Shown here piece after piece: positions 48,901 through 56,479 of a stretch of DNA of 64,000 nt. The stretch's first letter is position 1; every line of letters begins with the position of its first letter. Source of the DNA: Calditrichaceae bacterium. GTDB lineage: Bacteria > Calditrichota > Calditrichia > RBG-13-44-9 > J075. A program made the translations under genes and the position numbers. The stretch is from positions 1-64,000 of the forward strand of contig JABWBP010000018.1 of NCBI GenBank assembly GCA_013360445.1, written 5' to 3'. The notes beneath the pieces were generated by a model, which saw only the letters and a list, made by a program, of their open reading frames with translations, was not told where the DNA came from and did not search any database.

Positions 48901-51220
48901 GGCCAGCGGGTATCCCCTGGGTACCCCGAATGCCTCCGGGAAAGCGGTTTCCCACGCCAAACCGGGCGGTCGCCCCTACGGCATCGCCTTTGACGGCAGC
49001 AGCGTGTGGATGTGCAACTACTACCACAACGAGATTGTCCGTTACGACCCGGTTACCTGGCAGCCGCAGGGCAGCATCCCCGCGCCCGAGGGCGGCACGA
49101 ACTACGGGCTGGGCTGGGACGGCGCTTCCTTGTGGGCGGCGTGCATCTTTACCGGCTTGTATCAAATCGACCTGTCCGGCAACATCCTGCAATTCATCGA
49201 TGTGCCCCAGGGGAATAATCCCAAAAGGGTGGTCGGGGCGGCCTGCGAAAACGGGCGCGTGTGGACCATGGAATTAGGTGATCGCATCGTTCATACCTTC
49301 GACGCCGCCAGCGGGATGCTGTTGCAAACCCTTCCTTTTCCCCCGGAATTCCAGGGATTAACCCCGCGCGGGTTGGCGTACCTGCCCAACCGGGGCGCGT
49401 TTATGGTCGGGGTTACCTACGAGGGCAACAATCACAGCAAGATTTATGAAGTGACGGCTACCGACTTTACGCTTACCGGCCGGGAGTTTGAGTTCGGCAG
49501 GGAATACGACCCCGGCAACGGCGATTTCTATTCCTCGGTGCGGGGGGTGGCGTTCAATCCCCTGAACGGGAATTACTGGATCGGCGACGTTTGGACCGAC
49601 ATCATCTATGAAGCGCAGCCCTTCCCCTGGAAAGATTTTGGCGCGCTCCTCCATGTCTCCGATAACGCCGCTAATATCCAGGATCTCTGGTTTGGCGCCG
49701 CCAGCTACGCCAGCGATGGGTTCGATCCGGACTGGGATCTGCTGGCCCCGCCCCTGCCGCCCACCGGCGCGTTCGACGCCCGCTTCCGGGTCAACGGGGA
49801 GGATTTCATCAATGATTATCGCGCCATCAACACCGATACCATCATTTGGAACGCGCACTACCAGCCCTCCTTTGGCGGGGAACCGGTTACCCTGAACTGG
49901 AATTCCTTTACGGATTTTCCCCGGAGAGGAACTTTCCACCTGCGCGATCCTCAAACCGGCGGGAGCCTGGTGTACCTGGATATGTGGGATTCCGGCAACT
50001 ATACCGATAACGCCGGGTTAGGCCATTTGCAAATCCTCTATGATGTAACGCCCCGGCCCTTCGCCAAAACCGTGGCGGAGGGTTGGAATTTGGTCAGCCT
50101 GCCCGGGGAAGTAGCGGACGGGTTTTACCTCGCGGTATTCCCCAATGCCCAGCCGCAAACCCTGTTCAACTTTTCCGGGAGTTACCGTCGCCTGGATTAT
50201 ATGGAAATGGGCAGCGGCTATTGGCTGAAATTCCCCCAGGCCGGCGAGGCGATCATATACATTGTCCCCTGGCAGGAGTGCAAAGCCACCCTGGCGGCCG
50301 GCTGGAATATGATCGGCGGGCCTTCCTACCCGGTGGCGCTAACGGAAGTGTATGATCCGGAGGGAATTATTATCCCGGGAACCCTGCACGCCTACAACGG
50401 CGCTTATTACCCGGTGGATTTCCTGCAGCCGGGAGAGGGCTACTGGCTGCGCGCCAGCAATTCCGGCGAAATTATCCCCATCCGTAACGGGGCGCCGGGG
50501 TCTCCCCTGCCCAAACCGGCGGATTTGAGCCGCTTCAGCCTTATCGAAATCAGCGACGCTTCCGGTGCGGCGCAGAAGCTCTATTTTGGGGCGAAGTTAG
50601 AAAACGGCGTTTCCATCCTGAGCTACAGCCTGCCCCCGGTTCCCCCCGCGGGCGGTTTCGACGCCCGTTTTACGGCAACCCCGCAAGCCGATGACTACCG
50701 GCTGATCGAAAGCGACGAGGGGCTGATCCGGGCGCAATCTTCTTTTTACCCGCTCACCCTGCGCTTTTCGAATCTGAAATCCGCGCCGAATGTCCCCGGC
50801 GCAGAGGAATATCGCTATACGCTTACGGAGATGGCCGGAGATCAGCCGCTAACGGAACACCTCGTATCGGAAGATTCCCCAATCGTGATCGCCAATCCGC
50901 AGGTGAACTTCCTGCGCTTAGGCAAAGCCGGCGGGCTGCCCACGGTGTTTGCGGTCTCGCAGAACTATCCCAACCCCTTCAACCCGGTTACGGAGATCCA
51001 ATACGCCCTGCCGCAGCCGGAAAAGGTGGAGATCGTGATTTACAACGCCCTGGGGCAAAAGGTGAAAACCCTGGTATCGCAGCACCAGGAAGCGGGGTAT
51101 TACACCGTCGCCTGGGACGCTGCCAACGACGCCGGTCAAAAAGTGGGCAGCGGGATTTATTTCTACCGCGTGAAAGCGGGGAAGCACAGCGCGATGAAGA
51201 AGATGGCGCTGGTGCGCTAA
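45962..51220 (+). CDS. Large T9SS cargo protein with sialidase-like and second propeller domains
   Basis: A 1752-residue exported protein. Signal peptide (ITITLLALGAFFAALAQ); an N-terminal starch-binding-like sandwich (YVRGSFNSWTTADEM, YKYMYAS); a sialidase-type propeller with Asp boxes (STDGGQTWE, SDDHGVSWS, SSDNGDTWS, SSGDGGQTWS, SSGDGGSSWS); a sandwich with YDDGMHNDDNPGDNVWGT, as in choice-of-anchor X domains; a long middle region; a fibronectin-like segment (GYNLYRGETDTGPF); a second propeller (RPYGIAFDGSSVWMCNYYHN); two repeats with GWNLVSLPG and GWNMIGGPS; and a type A sorting domain (SQNYPNPFNPVTEIQYALP to MALVR). The ATG at 45962 is chosen because it starts the signal peptide; the frame is open to 45770 through repeats. 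Carbohydrate binding is plausible but unproven. Confidence 0.85.
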   Translation: MNLSRKITITLLALGAFFAALAQEQLKPAGELLSITYEVHFSCDMEAQILFGNFDPASPNDHLYVRGSFNSWTTADEMFEGAAIDSIYEATLFMDLTPVVDVVPYKYMYASVFSGEVWESGDNRQFSATGAETDLNSNGIPDLLIPLRFFDDVPPPPQSLTEPVRFPLQHPDASNNWACPLALSNGDVLLFWSAFGDLAFSRSTDGGQTWESPGVIASTPGFAPNFPEGICTLTGRAIITWSDTQTRELMRSYSDDHGVSWSSPAQITSYGRNERWTSLCQTLDGTLWLFYSDYVGNARDIFYCTSSDNGDTWSAEQTFLASAADEQFAAVISADPSTLLAFYSDNSAGNYSIYQVSSGDGGQTWSPPTAIGEVYQDENRPRPLRRSNGTLQLIYVANTPAPVLPNTLQSDVYSISSGDGGSSWSLPQRFTQYAGNDGSPGAALLNDQPFVTFISSRWTANLNQNQVWYGIIGFTADGNPPPALLNRQILTPLPGQPVAARAFVDDESGISDVTISYSVNGVPAGPFPMYDDGMHNDDNPGDNVWGTNIGPFQIGDTIAYSFSINDISANTVQISAGSFEMPAVHTAGNVILSVYENAKLADETTVTGRSAYWPASGGHDYLYMGGLWVGAEVSGEQRVMNVHYSNLGGIDWTHTAGTPITVAPGVSDQDISLRYDDQLAQPAPLGLQVRQESYQWSGSTRDDFITFRYTIKNTGLNGDLNNVYAAVWLDPDISSQTNAGDDMGGYDSQRGLAYLYDPGQNPAGYLGIKLLGANPHTANLYTGGDPNDDAQRFQFMTAGILPNANYSSDWRILLTAPAFYLAAGDSYTVAFALVMGNGLAELQTHTDSLIALAEDVWGIIQPPFPFYPPNNVIALDKFDGKVPLYWDPPAGFFSPEASMTAPEPGEIPRVANRAPLNAPEAVLLGYNLYRGETDTGPFDQIASLPPDQHSFQDEGVSNGQLYYYYLTGVYDLGEGLPSNMASGYPLGTPNASGKAVSHAKPGGRPYGIAFDGSSVWMCNYYHNEIVRYDPVTWQPQGSIPAPEGGTNYGLGWDGASLWAACIFTGLYQIDLSGNILQFIDVPQGNNPKRVVGAACENGRVWTMELGDRIVHTFDAASGMLLQTLPFPPEFQGLTPRGLAYLPNRGAFMVGVTYEGNNHSKIYEVTATDFTLTGREFEFGREYDPGNGDFYSSVRGVAFNPLNGNYWIGDVWTDIIYEAQPFPWKDFGALLHVSDNAANIQDLWFGAASYASDGFDPDWDLLAPPLPPTGAFDARFRVNGEDFINDYRAINTDTIIWNAHYQPSFGGEPVTLNWNSFTDFPRRGTFHLRDPQTGGSLVYLDMWDSGNYTDNAGLGHLQILYDVTPRPFAKTVAEGWNLVSLPGEVADGFYLAVFPNAQPQTLFNFSGSYRRLDYMEMGSGYWLKFPQAGEAIIYIVPWQECKATLAAGWNMIGGPSYPVALTEVYDPEGIIIPGTLHAYNGAYYPVDFLQPGEGYWLRASNSGEIIPIRNGAPGSPLPKPADLSRFSLIEISDASGAAQKLYFGAKLENGVSILSYSLPPVPPAGGFDARFTATPQADDYRLIESDEGLIRAQSSFYPLTLRFSNLKSAPNVPGAEEYRYTLTEMAGDQPLTEHLVSEDSPIVIANPQVNFLRLGKAGGLPTVFAVSQNYPNPFNPVTEIQYALPQPEKVEIVIYNALGQKVKTLVSQHQEAGYYTVAWDAANDAGQKVGSGIYFYRVKAGKHSAMKKMALVR

Positions 51221-51307
51221 AAAACCGGTAAAATTTGCCGGTTGAGATAAAAAGGCTTATTGGATATATTTATACTGCATGCGGGTATAAATTGCGTTTT
51301 TTTGAAT

Positions 51308-51365
51308 GATGCTGGATGCTCGATATTGGATGCTGGATTAATTAGTTTATCGAGCATCCAGCATC
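51308..51365. repeat. Perfect 18-bp inverted repeat (GATGCTGGATGCTCGATA)
   Basis: Arms 51308-51325 and 51348-51365 are perfectly complementary with a 22-nt loop that itself holds another GGATGCTGGAT unit. It lies 87 nt after the preceding gene and 71 nt before the next. Confidence 0.92.
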
Positions 51366-51435
51366 AGTGAAATAGGCACTTTATGACCGTGTGAAGTATC
51401 GCAATCAACGCGGACAAACAACCGGCGAAGGGGCA

Positions 51436-52236
51436 ATGGAAGCAATAAAGATCATCGACACCGCATCAGAAAATATCCTCGACTTCGGGATTTGCGGGTA
51501 TAAAAGCATGAAAACCCCCGGATTTCCCGAAAAAGTTGCCTGGCTGAAAGAACGCTTCCGGGAAGGTATGAAAATCAAAACCCTCTACCACGAGCGCGAC
51601 GGCGCCCAGGGAATGATCGAATATCTCCCCGGCGAATACTGCTGGAGACCGGTGCAAGCCCAAGGGTACCTGTTCATTCACTGTTTGTTCGTGGGGTTCA
51701 AGCGGGTTCATAAAAGCAAGGGGTATGCCTCGCTTTTACTGGACGAATGCGAACGAGACGCCCGCAGTGAAAATCGCCACGGGGTGGCGGTGGTAACCCG
51801 GGAAAGCGCGTTTATGGTGGGCAAGGGGATATTTTTGAAGCGCGGCTTTGAAGTGGTCGATCACGCGCCCCCCGATTTCGAGCTGCTGGTGAAGAAGTTC
51901 GCTGAAACCGCCCCGGCGCCAAAATTCACCGGCAATTGGGATAACAAGCTGAGCCGGTATGGAAAAGGTTTGACGATCATCCGCGCCGACCAATGCCCTT
52001 ACACGGTCAAAAATGTCAGCGAAATCCGTGACAGCGCGGAGAGGCTGTACGGCATAAAGCCCGAGGTCATCGATCTGCAAAACTGCGCCGAAGCCCAGAA
52101 CGCCCCCTGCGCCTTCGGGACTTTCTGCATTATTTTCGATGGGGAGATCATTGCCGATCACCCCATCAGCAACCGGCGGTTCACGAATATCATGGACACA
52201 ATTCTGGGCCGGTCGAGCGGGGCGGGGAGGCGGTGA
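51436..52236 (+). CDS. GNAT acetyltransferase with YoaP-like C-terminal domain
   Basis: A 266-residue cytosolic protein. The N-terminal half is a GNAT fold with the acetyl-CoA-binding stretch HCLFVGFKRVHKSKGYASLL. The C-terminal half (GLTIIRADQCPYTVKNVSEI to FGTFCIIFDGEI) has a thioredoxin-like beta-alpha pattern with a QCPY motif in the redox-site position, as in the YoaP family. The acceptor substrate is unknown. GAAGGGG precedes the ATG at 51436; the frame is open to 51391 but that extension is short and unlike the family. A strong terminator follows after 129 nt. Confidence 0.8.
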   Translation: MEAIKIIDTASENILDFGICGYKSMKTPGFPEKVAWLKERFREGMKIKTLYHERDGAQGMIEYLPGEYCWRPVQAQGYLFIHCLFVGFKRVHKSKGYASLLLDECERDARSENRHGVAVVTRESAFMVGKGIFLKRGFEVVDHAPPDFELLVKKFAETAPAPKFTGNWDNKLSRYGKGLTIIRADQCPYTVKNVSEIRDSAERLYGIKPEVIDLQNCAEAQNAPCAFGTFCIIFDGEIIADHPISNRRFTNIMDTILGRSSGAGRR

Positions 52237-52365
52237 TTTCGCATGGCGGGTTTGACGAATTTAAAATTCGCTCTCAAAAAAAATCCGCAATAGAATTTCT
52301 CTAATCCCCGCGCAGTTTTTGCCGATGAATAGGGATGTGCTTTCAAGAAATTCTTTTACCTCTCA
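52237..52365. other. Spacer after the GNAT gene, left part
   Basis: No gene seen here. This is the left end of a 623-nt gap (52237-52859) whose other contents, a terminator and several repeats, are listed separately. Confidence 0.5.
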
Positions 52366-52398
52366 CCCGCACCCGGTTTCCCCGGGTGCGGGTTTTTT
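52366..52398 (+). terminator. Strong rho-independent terminator
   Basis: CCCGCACCCGG (52366-52376) pairs with CCGGGTGCGGG (52382-52392) over a 5-nt loop and is followed by six T residues. An 11-bp GC-rich stem makes this the clearest terminator in the window. It ends transcription from the GNAT/YoaP gene. Confidence 0.9.
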
Positions 52399-52568
52399 GT
52401 TTCGTAGCCAATGTACCAGCGTTATGGTGTTTGGGTGTCATAGACTCTTCCTGCCGAAATCTGAGAGTTTGTCCCTAACTTTTTTAGCCACAGAGATCAC
52501 AGAGTTTCGGCATAGCTCCACTTTCTGGCTGGCATAATTTCTCAATTCCTCTGTGCTCTCTTTTTTGG

Positions 52569-52700
52569 CTAGTACATCGCGGCAGAGTTAGTCCGCTGCC
52601 AGGCTTACTGGTTGCGAAGTTCAACTTCGCAACCCAATTGCGTGCCGAAGTTGAACTTCGGCACGAGGATCGACGGACTTTCTCTGCCGGGGAGTACTAG
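52569..52700. repeat. Concentric inverted repeat enclosing two related palindromes
   Basis: Outermost CTAGTAC (52569-52575) pairs with 52694-52700. Next, 52580-52595 pairs with 52674-52689 (14 of 16). Inside are two hairpins with 1-nt loops sharing the core CGAAGTT: 52610-52634 (GGTTGCGAAGTT arm) and 52642-52664 (GTGCCGAAGTT arm). A CACAGAG unit (52486-52505) and GTGTTTTAGTG units flank it. Confidence 0.85.
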
Positions 52701-52859
52701 TGTTTTAGTGATCAAAAACCGGCGCTCCCAATCACCAAAACACCTGAACACTATAACACGAAAACACCCGCGCACCCGCGCGCAATGATTTATGCCTTGA
52801 AATACCGCGCTATTTGTGTTATTTTCGCTGCACATTTTTGAGGGGTATTTGGCAGCGGT

Positions 52860-54440
52860 ATGGAAAGACGCCATTTTCTGAAGAGTTTAGCGGGCTTAGG
52901 TTTTTTGCTGTTGGATTTCCGGCAGATATTTGCACGGCTATTACCTCCGGTATCGGGAGACCGCCCGGATGAATTGAGCGTCTATCGCCCCGGCAATTCC
53001 CGCCCCCAGAACATTCCCATTCGCTGGAAACAGGATATCGCCTACGTCAGCGCCCTCGATCTGGCCGGGGCGCTGGATTGCCAGACCTACTTCAACCCGG
53101 ATAAGAAAAAATTAGTCATTTACCTGCCCAACAACCGGGTGGTGCTCAGCGCGGACAACCCCTTCGTCATCATCGACAGCAAAACCCTGCAAATGCCCGT
53201 CGCCGCCCGCTGGGAACGCGACGAGATTCAGGTTCCCGTGCCCTACCTGGTTTCTCTTATTACCGCTTATTCCAACCTCGCCCTCCAATACGATCCCGCC
53301 CGCCAGGAGCTGCGGGTGGGAGAGAAACGGTTCAACGTAGCCGGGGTGGACGTGGACGCCAAAAAGAACGGGGTGGTGATTCGCATCCGCTCTTCCCGCA
53401 AGTTTAAGGAGGGGGAAATGAGCATGGATATGCGTTACGGCTGGCTGCACGTGGATCTCTACGGCGCTACTGCGGAGGTGGCGTTGCTGGCCAAAACCCC
53501 GGTCAGCGGGCACGTGCGGGAAGTGAAGGGATTTCAATTCAAGGACCTTCTCTCGGTCGCTTTCCGGCTGCGCAGCGAACCGCTCTCCAAAGAAATCTAC
53601 CAGGAAGAGAGCAGCAACGACGTGGTGGTGATTTTGCGCTACCGGGAAGAGTTGGCGGAGGCGGACATCGACCAGGCGGAGCAGGAAGTGCCGGTGGATG
53701 AAGAAGTTCAAAAACAATTGGAAAAAGAACGCAAACGCTGGCTGATCGACACCGTGGTCATCGACGCCGGGCATGGGGGACAGGATACCGGGGCGATCGG
53801 GCTGAACCGGGTGCGGGAGAAAGATATCGTGCTGGCGGTGGCCTTGAAGTTGGGCGAGCTGGTGGAGCGCAAGCTGCCGGGCGTAAAGGCAGTGTACACC
53901 CGCAGCGGGGATGAATTCATCGAGCTGCGCCGGCGCACCCAGATCGCCAATGAGAACAACGGGAAAGTATTTATCAGCATTCACGCCAATTCCAACCGCA
54001 ATAAGAACGCCAGCGGCTTCGAAACTTACTTGCTGGGACCGGAAAAGGGGGAACTGGCCCAGGAAGTGGCCCAGAAAGAAAATGCGGTGATCCAATTCGA
54101 ATCTCCCGCCAGCCAGCGGCATTACGAGGGGATCAACCGCATCTTAGTGGGCATGGCGCACAGCGCCTTTATGCGCCAGAGCGAGCGGTTGGCGGAGCAG
54201 GTGCAGAATGAAATGGGAAAACGGCTGCGCAGTTTGAACATGAAAGATCGCGGGGTGAAACAGGCCCATTTCTGGGTGATGGTCGGCGCTTCCATGCCGG
54301 CGATTTTAGTGGAGATTGGTTTTTTGACCAATTCTTATGATGTGAAACTATTGCAAACCGCCAGCCACCAGCACAAAATCGCCGAAGGGATTTTCCAGGG
54401 TTTGCTGCGCTTCAAAGAGGATTACGAAAGCGCGATTTAA
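52860..54440 (+). CDS. N-acetylmuramoyl-L-alanine amidase (Amidase_3) with Tat-type signal
   Basis: Zinc amidase that cuts the bond between the glycan strand and the peptide in peptidoglycan, as AmiC does in cell separation. The 526-residue protein begins ERRHFLKSLAGLGFLLL, a twin-arginine signal with the RRxFLK motif, followed by a two-part N-terminal region rich in beta strands (AMIN-like) and the Amidase_3 domain. Zinc and catalytic residues: His305 in IDAGHGG, His375 in SIHANS and Glu485 in VEIGF. The spacer before the ATG holds repeats; no clear Shine-Dalgarno is visible. murI lies nearby downstream. Confidence 0.92.
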   Translation: MERRHFLKSLAGLGFLLLDFRQIFARLLPPVSGDRPDELSVYRPGNSRPQNIPIRWKQDIAYVSALDLAGALDCQTYFNPDKKKLVIYLPNNRVVLSADNPFVIIDSKTLQMPVAARWERDEIQVPVPYLVSLITAYSNLALQYDPARQELRVGEKRFNVAGVDVDAKKNGVVIRIRSSRKFKEGEMSMDMRYGWLHVDLYGATAEVALLAKTPVSGHVREVKGFQFKDLLSVAFRLRSEPLSKEIYQEESSNDVVVILRYREELAEADIDQAEQEVPVDEEVQKQLEKERKRWLIDTVVIDAGHGGQDTGAIGLNRVREKDIVLAVALKLGELVERKLPGVKAVYTRSGDEFIELRRRTQIANENNGKVFISIHANSNRNKNASGFETYLLGPEKGELAQEVAQKENAVIQFESPASQRHYEGINRILVGMAHSAFMRQSERLAEQVQNEMGKRLRSLNMKDRGVKQAHFWVMVGASMPAILVEIGFLTNSYDVKLLQTASHQHKIAEGIFQGLLRFKEDYESAI

Positions 54441-54533
54441 GAAGGTGTTTGGGTGTCATGGTGTTCAAGTATCGGGGGACAGGTTTGCCAGGCCTTTTAG
54501 CAGTTCTCCGTTACTTCGATTGCCAAAAAAAAC

Positions 54534-54562
54534 TTGTTTTGCCTTCGCCGGTTCAATATTAT
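54534..54562 (+). promoter_or_regulatory. Possible promoter of the RHH/PIN toxin-antitoxin operon
   Basis: TTGTTT (54534-54539), a 17-nt spacer and TATTAT (54557-54562) lie 33 nt before the antitoxin start. The antitoxin would be expected to repress here, but no clear operator palindrome is visible. Confidence 0.45.
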
Positions 54563-54594
54563 GTTTCTGAAAATTATACAGGTGACCTGACAAT

Positions 54595-54813
54595 ATGAGT
54601 AACATTTCCGATACCATCCGCTTAGCTTCCGATTTGGAGAAAAAAATACGCCGCGAATGCCAGCGAAGCGGCAGAACCCGTTTACAGATTATTGAAGACG
54701 CGGTTCGCCGCCAGTTGGCGATTGCGGAATTGAAGTATCTCCAGGAAAAATTGGAACCCCGTTTCAAGGCTGCCGGTTATGACGAAGATCGAATCCTTCA
54801 AGAAATCTCATGA
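54595..54813 (+). CDS. Ribbon-helix-helix antitoxin
   Basis: A 72-residue protein that reads as a CopG/RHH DNA-binding domain: a short strand (TIRLASDLEKKI), then RECQRSGRTRLQIIEDAVRRQLA, followed by a C-terminal toxin-binding tail. Such antitoxins neutralise the PIN nuclease and repress the operon. Its stop overlaps the start of the PIN gene by 4 nt, the standard coupled arrangement. Family assignment within RHH is not certain. Confidence 0.8.
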   Translation: MSNISDTIRLASDLEKKIRRECQRSGRTRLQIIEDAVRRQLAIAELKYLQEKLEPRFKAAGYDEDRILQEIS

Positions 54814-55208
54814 AGGTCTTCCTCGATACGAACGTATTGATTAGTGCATTTGCCTCTAAAAAGGTATGCTTTGAGGTTCTCCAGAAGACCATTGAAGAAT
54901 ACGAGTTGGTGATCGGTGAAGTGGTTCTGAAGGAAATGAAGAAGATACTCGGCAAGAAGATCAAGTTAGATCAAGCAGAAATCAGTGAGGTTCTTTCATT
55001 CCTCTCCCAGTTTCAAATCGAACCCAAACCCCAAAAAGTTCTTTCAGCCATAGCGATAGCGGATCCGGATGATGCCTGGGTGCTGGCTTCCGCCATAGCC
55101 TCGGGTGCGAATATTTTGGTAACCGGGGATAAAGATTTGCTCTCCATTGCCAGGGAGTTGAAAGAAATTACCATTCTTGCCCCACGCCAATTCCTGGAAA
55201 GATACTGA
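54810..55208 (+). CDS. PIN-domain toxin (putative tRNA/RNA endonuclease)
   Basis: A 132-residue PIN domain of the 'putative toxin-antitoxin system toxin, PIN family' type. Acidic metal ligands are visible in FLDTNVLISAF (Asp6), a glutamate in VVLKEM, DPDDAWVLASA and VTGDKDLL. It probably cleaves tRNA or mRNA when freed from the antitoxin. It is intact, in contrast with the broken VapC-like gene at 31441. Confidence 0.9.
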   Translation: MKVFLDTNVLISAFASKKVCFEVLQKTIEEYELVIGEVVLKEMKKILGKKIKLDQAEISEVLSFLSQFQIEPKPQKVLSAIAIADPDDAWVLASAIASGANILVTGDKDLLSIARELKEITILAPRQFLERY

Positions 55209-55278
55209 TAGCTTCTTGAGCAGTGTTTGACCCGGGCGAAACAACCGTAGGCTGAAAACGATAAAAAAAATCCCGCTT

Positions 55279-56196
55279 ATGTCGAAAACCCCGCCCAGCG
55301 CCGTGCCCCAAAGCGACCCCCGCCCCATCGGGGTATTCGATTCCGGCATCGGGGGGCTGACCGTGGTGAAGCAGTTGATGAGCCTGATGCCGGGGGAGAG
55401 CATCGTCTATTTCGGCGATACCGCCCGCATTCCCTACGGCAGCAAATCCGTGGAAGTGGTCAAACGCTTTGCCCTGGAAGACTCATTTTTTCTGCTGGAA
55501 AAGAACGTCAAGATGATCGTGGTGGCCTGCAATACTGCCTCCGCGATTGCCGTGGGTTTTTTGAAGGAGGTTTTGCCGGCGCCGATTACCGGGGTGATCC
55601 AGCCGGGGGTGCGGGCGGCGGCGCGCCGGAGCCGGAAAGGGAAGATCGGGGTCATTGGCACCACGGCCACGGTGCGCAGCAGCGCCTATTACCGGGAGTT
55701 GTTAGGGATCAATCCCCGTTTCCAGGTTATTTCCCGCGCCTGCCCGCTGCTGGTTCCCCTGGTGGAAGAGGGCTGGATCGAAGACGAAGCCACTTACTTG
55801 ATCGCCCGCCGCTACCTTCAGCCTCTGATCGAGAACCACATCGACGCCCTGATCCTGGGCTGCACGCACTATCCCTTGCTGAAAAACGTCATCCGGCGTA
55901 TTGTCGGCGAGGAGGTGGCGCTGATCGACTCCGGGGTGGAAACCGCCGCGCGGGTGCAGGAGATGCTGGCGGAAAACCGTCTCTTCGCTCCCCCCAATAC
56001 CGCGGTGGAACACCAGTTTTACCTCAGCGACCTGCCCTACAAATTCCAGGAGATCGGGGAGCGTTTTTTAGAGCGCAGCCTGCCCCACGTGGAAACGGTG
56101 AATTTCGAAGAGTTTATCATGGATAAAGGGCGGAAGTTCTGGGAATCGTTCAAAGAGAAGCTGCGCCGGGGGAATCCGGCCCGGGGGAATGGTTAA
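55279..56196 (+). CDS. murI: Glutamate racemase
   Basis: Cofactor-independent enzyme making D-glutamate for peptidoglycan. The 305-residue protein has GVFDSGIGGLTV at the N-terminus and both catalytic cysteines, Cys84 in VACNTAS and Cys195 in LGCTHYPLL, as well as the intervening GVIGTTATV motif. The extension after 270 is basic and variable. The stop codon (56194-56196) lies inside the left arm of a nested inverted repeat. The gene faces rlmB, which is transcribed toward it. Confidence 0.96.
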   Translation: MSKTPPSAVPQSDPRPIGVFDSGIGGLTVVKQLMSLMPGESIVYFGDTARIPYGSKSVEVVKRFALEDSFFLLEKNVKMIVVACNTASAIAVGFLKEVLPAPITGVIQPGVRAAARRSRKGKIGVIGTTATVRSSAYYRELLGINPRFQVISRACPLLVPLVEEGWIEDEATYLIARRYLQPLIENHIDALILGCTHYPLLKNVIRRIVGEEVALIDSGVETAARVQEMLAENRLFAPPNTAVEHQFYLSDLPYKFQEIGERFLERSLPHVETVNFEEFIMDKGRKFWESFKEKLRRGNPARGNG

Positions 56197-56431
56197 ATGG
56201 CTAAATTGTTAAATGGTTGAATAGCAATTTAACGGGCGCAGCACAAATTGCACTTCATTTCCCCGAAGGGGAAAAATACCATAGCCCAGGGCAACGCCCT
56301 GGGGGCGGGAATCAAAAAATGTTTAAAGCCCTTTGCCCTGGGCTATAATCTTGATGCCCTTTCAGGGTTGACATAGACCATTTGTGCAATTTGTGCTGCG
56401 CCCCAATTTAACCATTCAGCCATTTAACCAT
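56189..56431. repeat. Triple concentric inverted repeat between murI and rlmB
   Basis: Outer arms 56189-56216 and 56404-56431 (25 of 28); middle arms 56234-56252 and 56385-56403 (perfect 19 bp, GGGCGCAGCACAAATTGCA); inner arms 56281-56294 and 56333-56346 (perfect 14 bp, ATAGCCCAGGGCAA). A CCCC/GGGG hairpin sits near 56260-56272. The murI stop codon lies in the outer left arm. Confidence 0.92.
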
Positions 56432-56479
56432 CTAACCATCCATTAATCCAACACTCCAACATTCCGAACCTGAAGCACT

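Noticed and set aside
52319-52537. 72-codon plus-strand frame across the terminator and a CACAGAG repeat
   Set aside because: It spans a strong terminator hairpin and repeat sequence and has no coding features.
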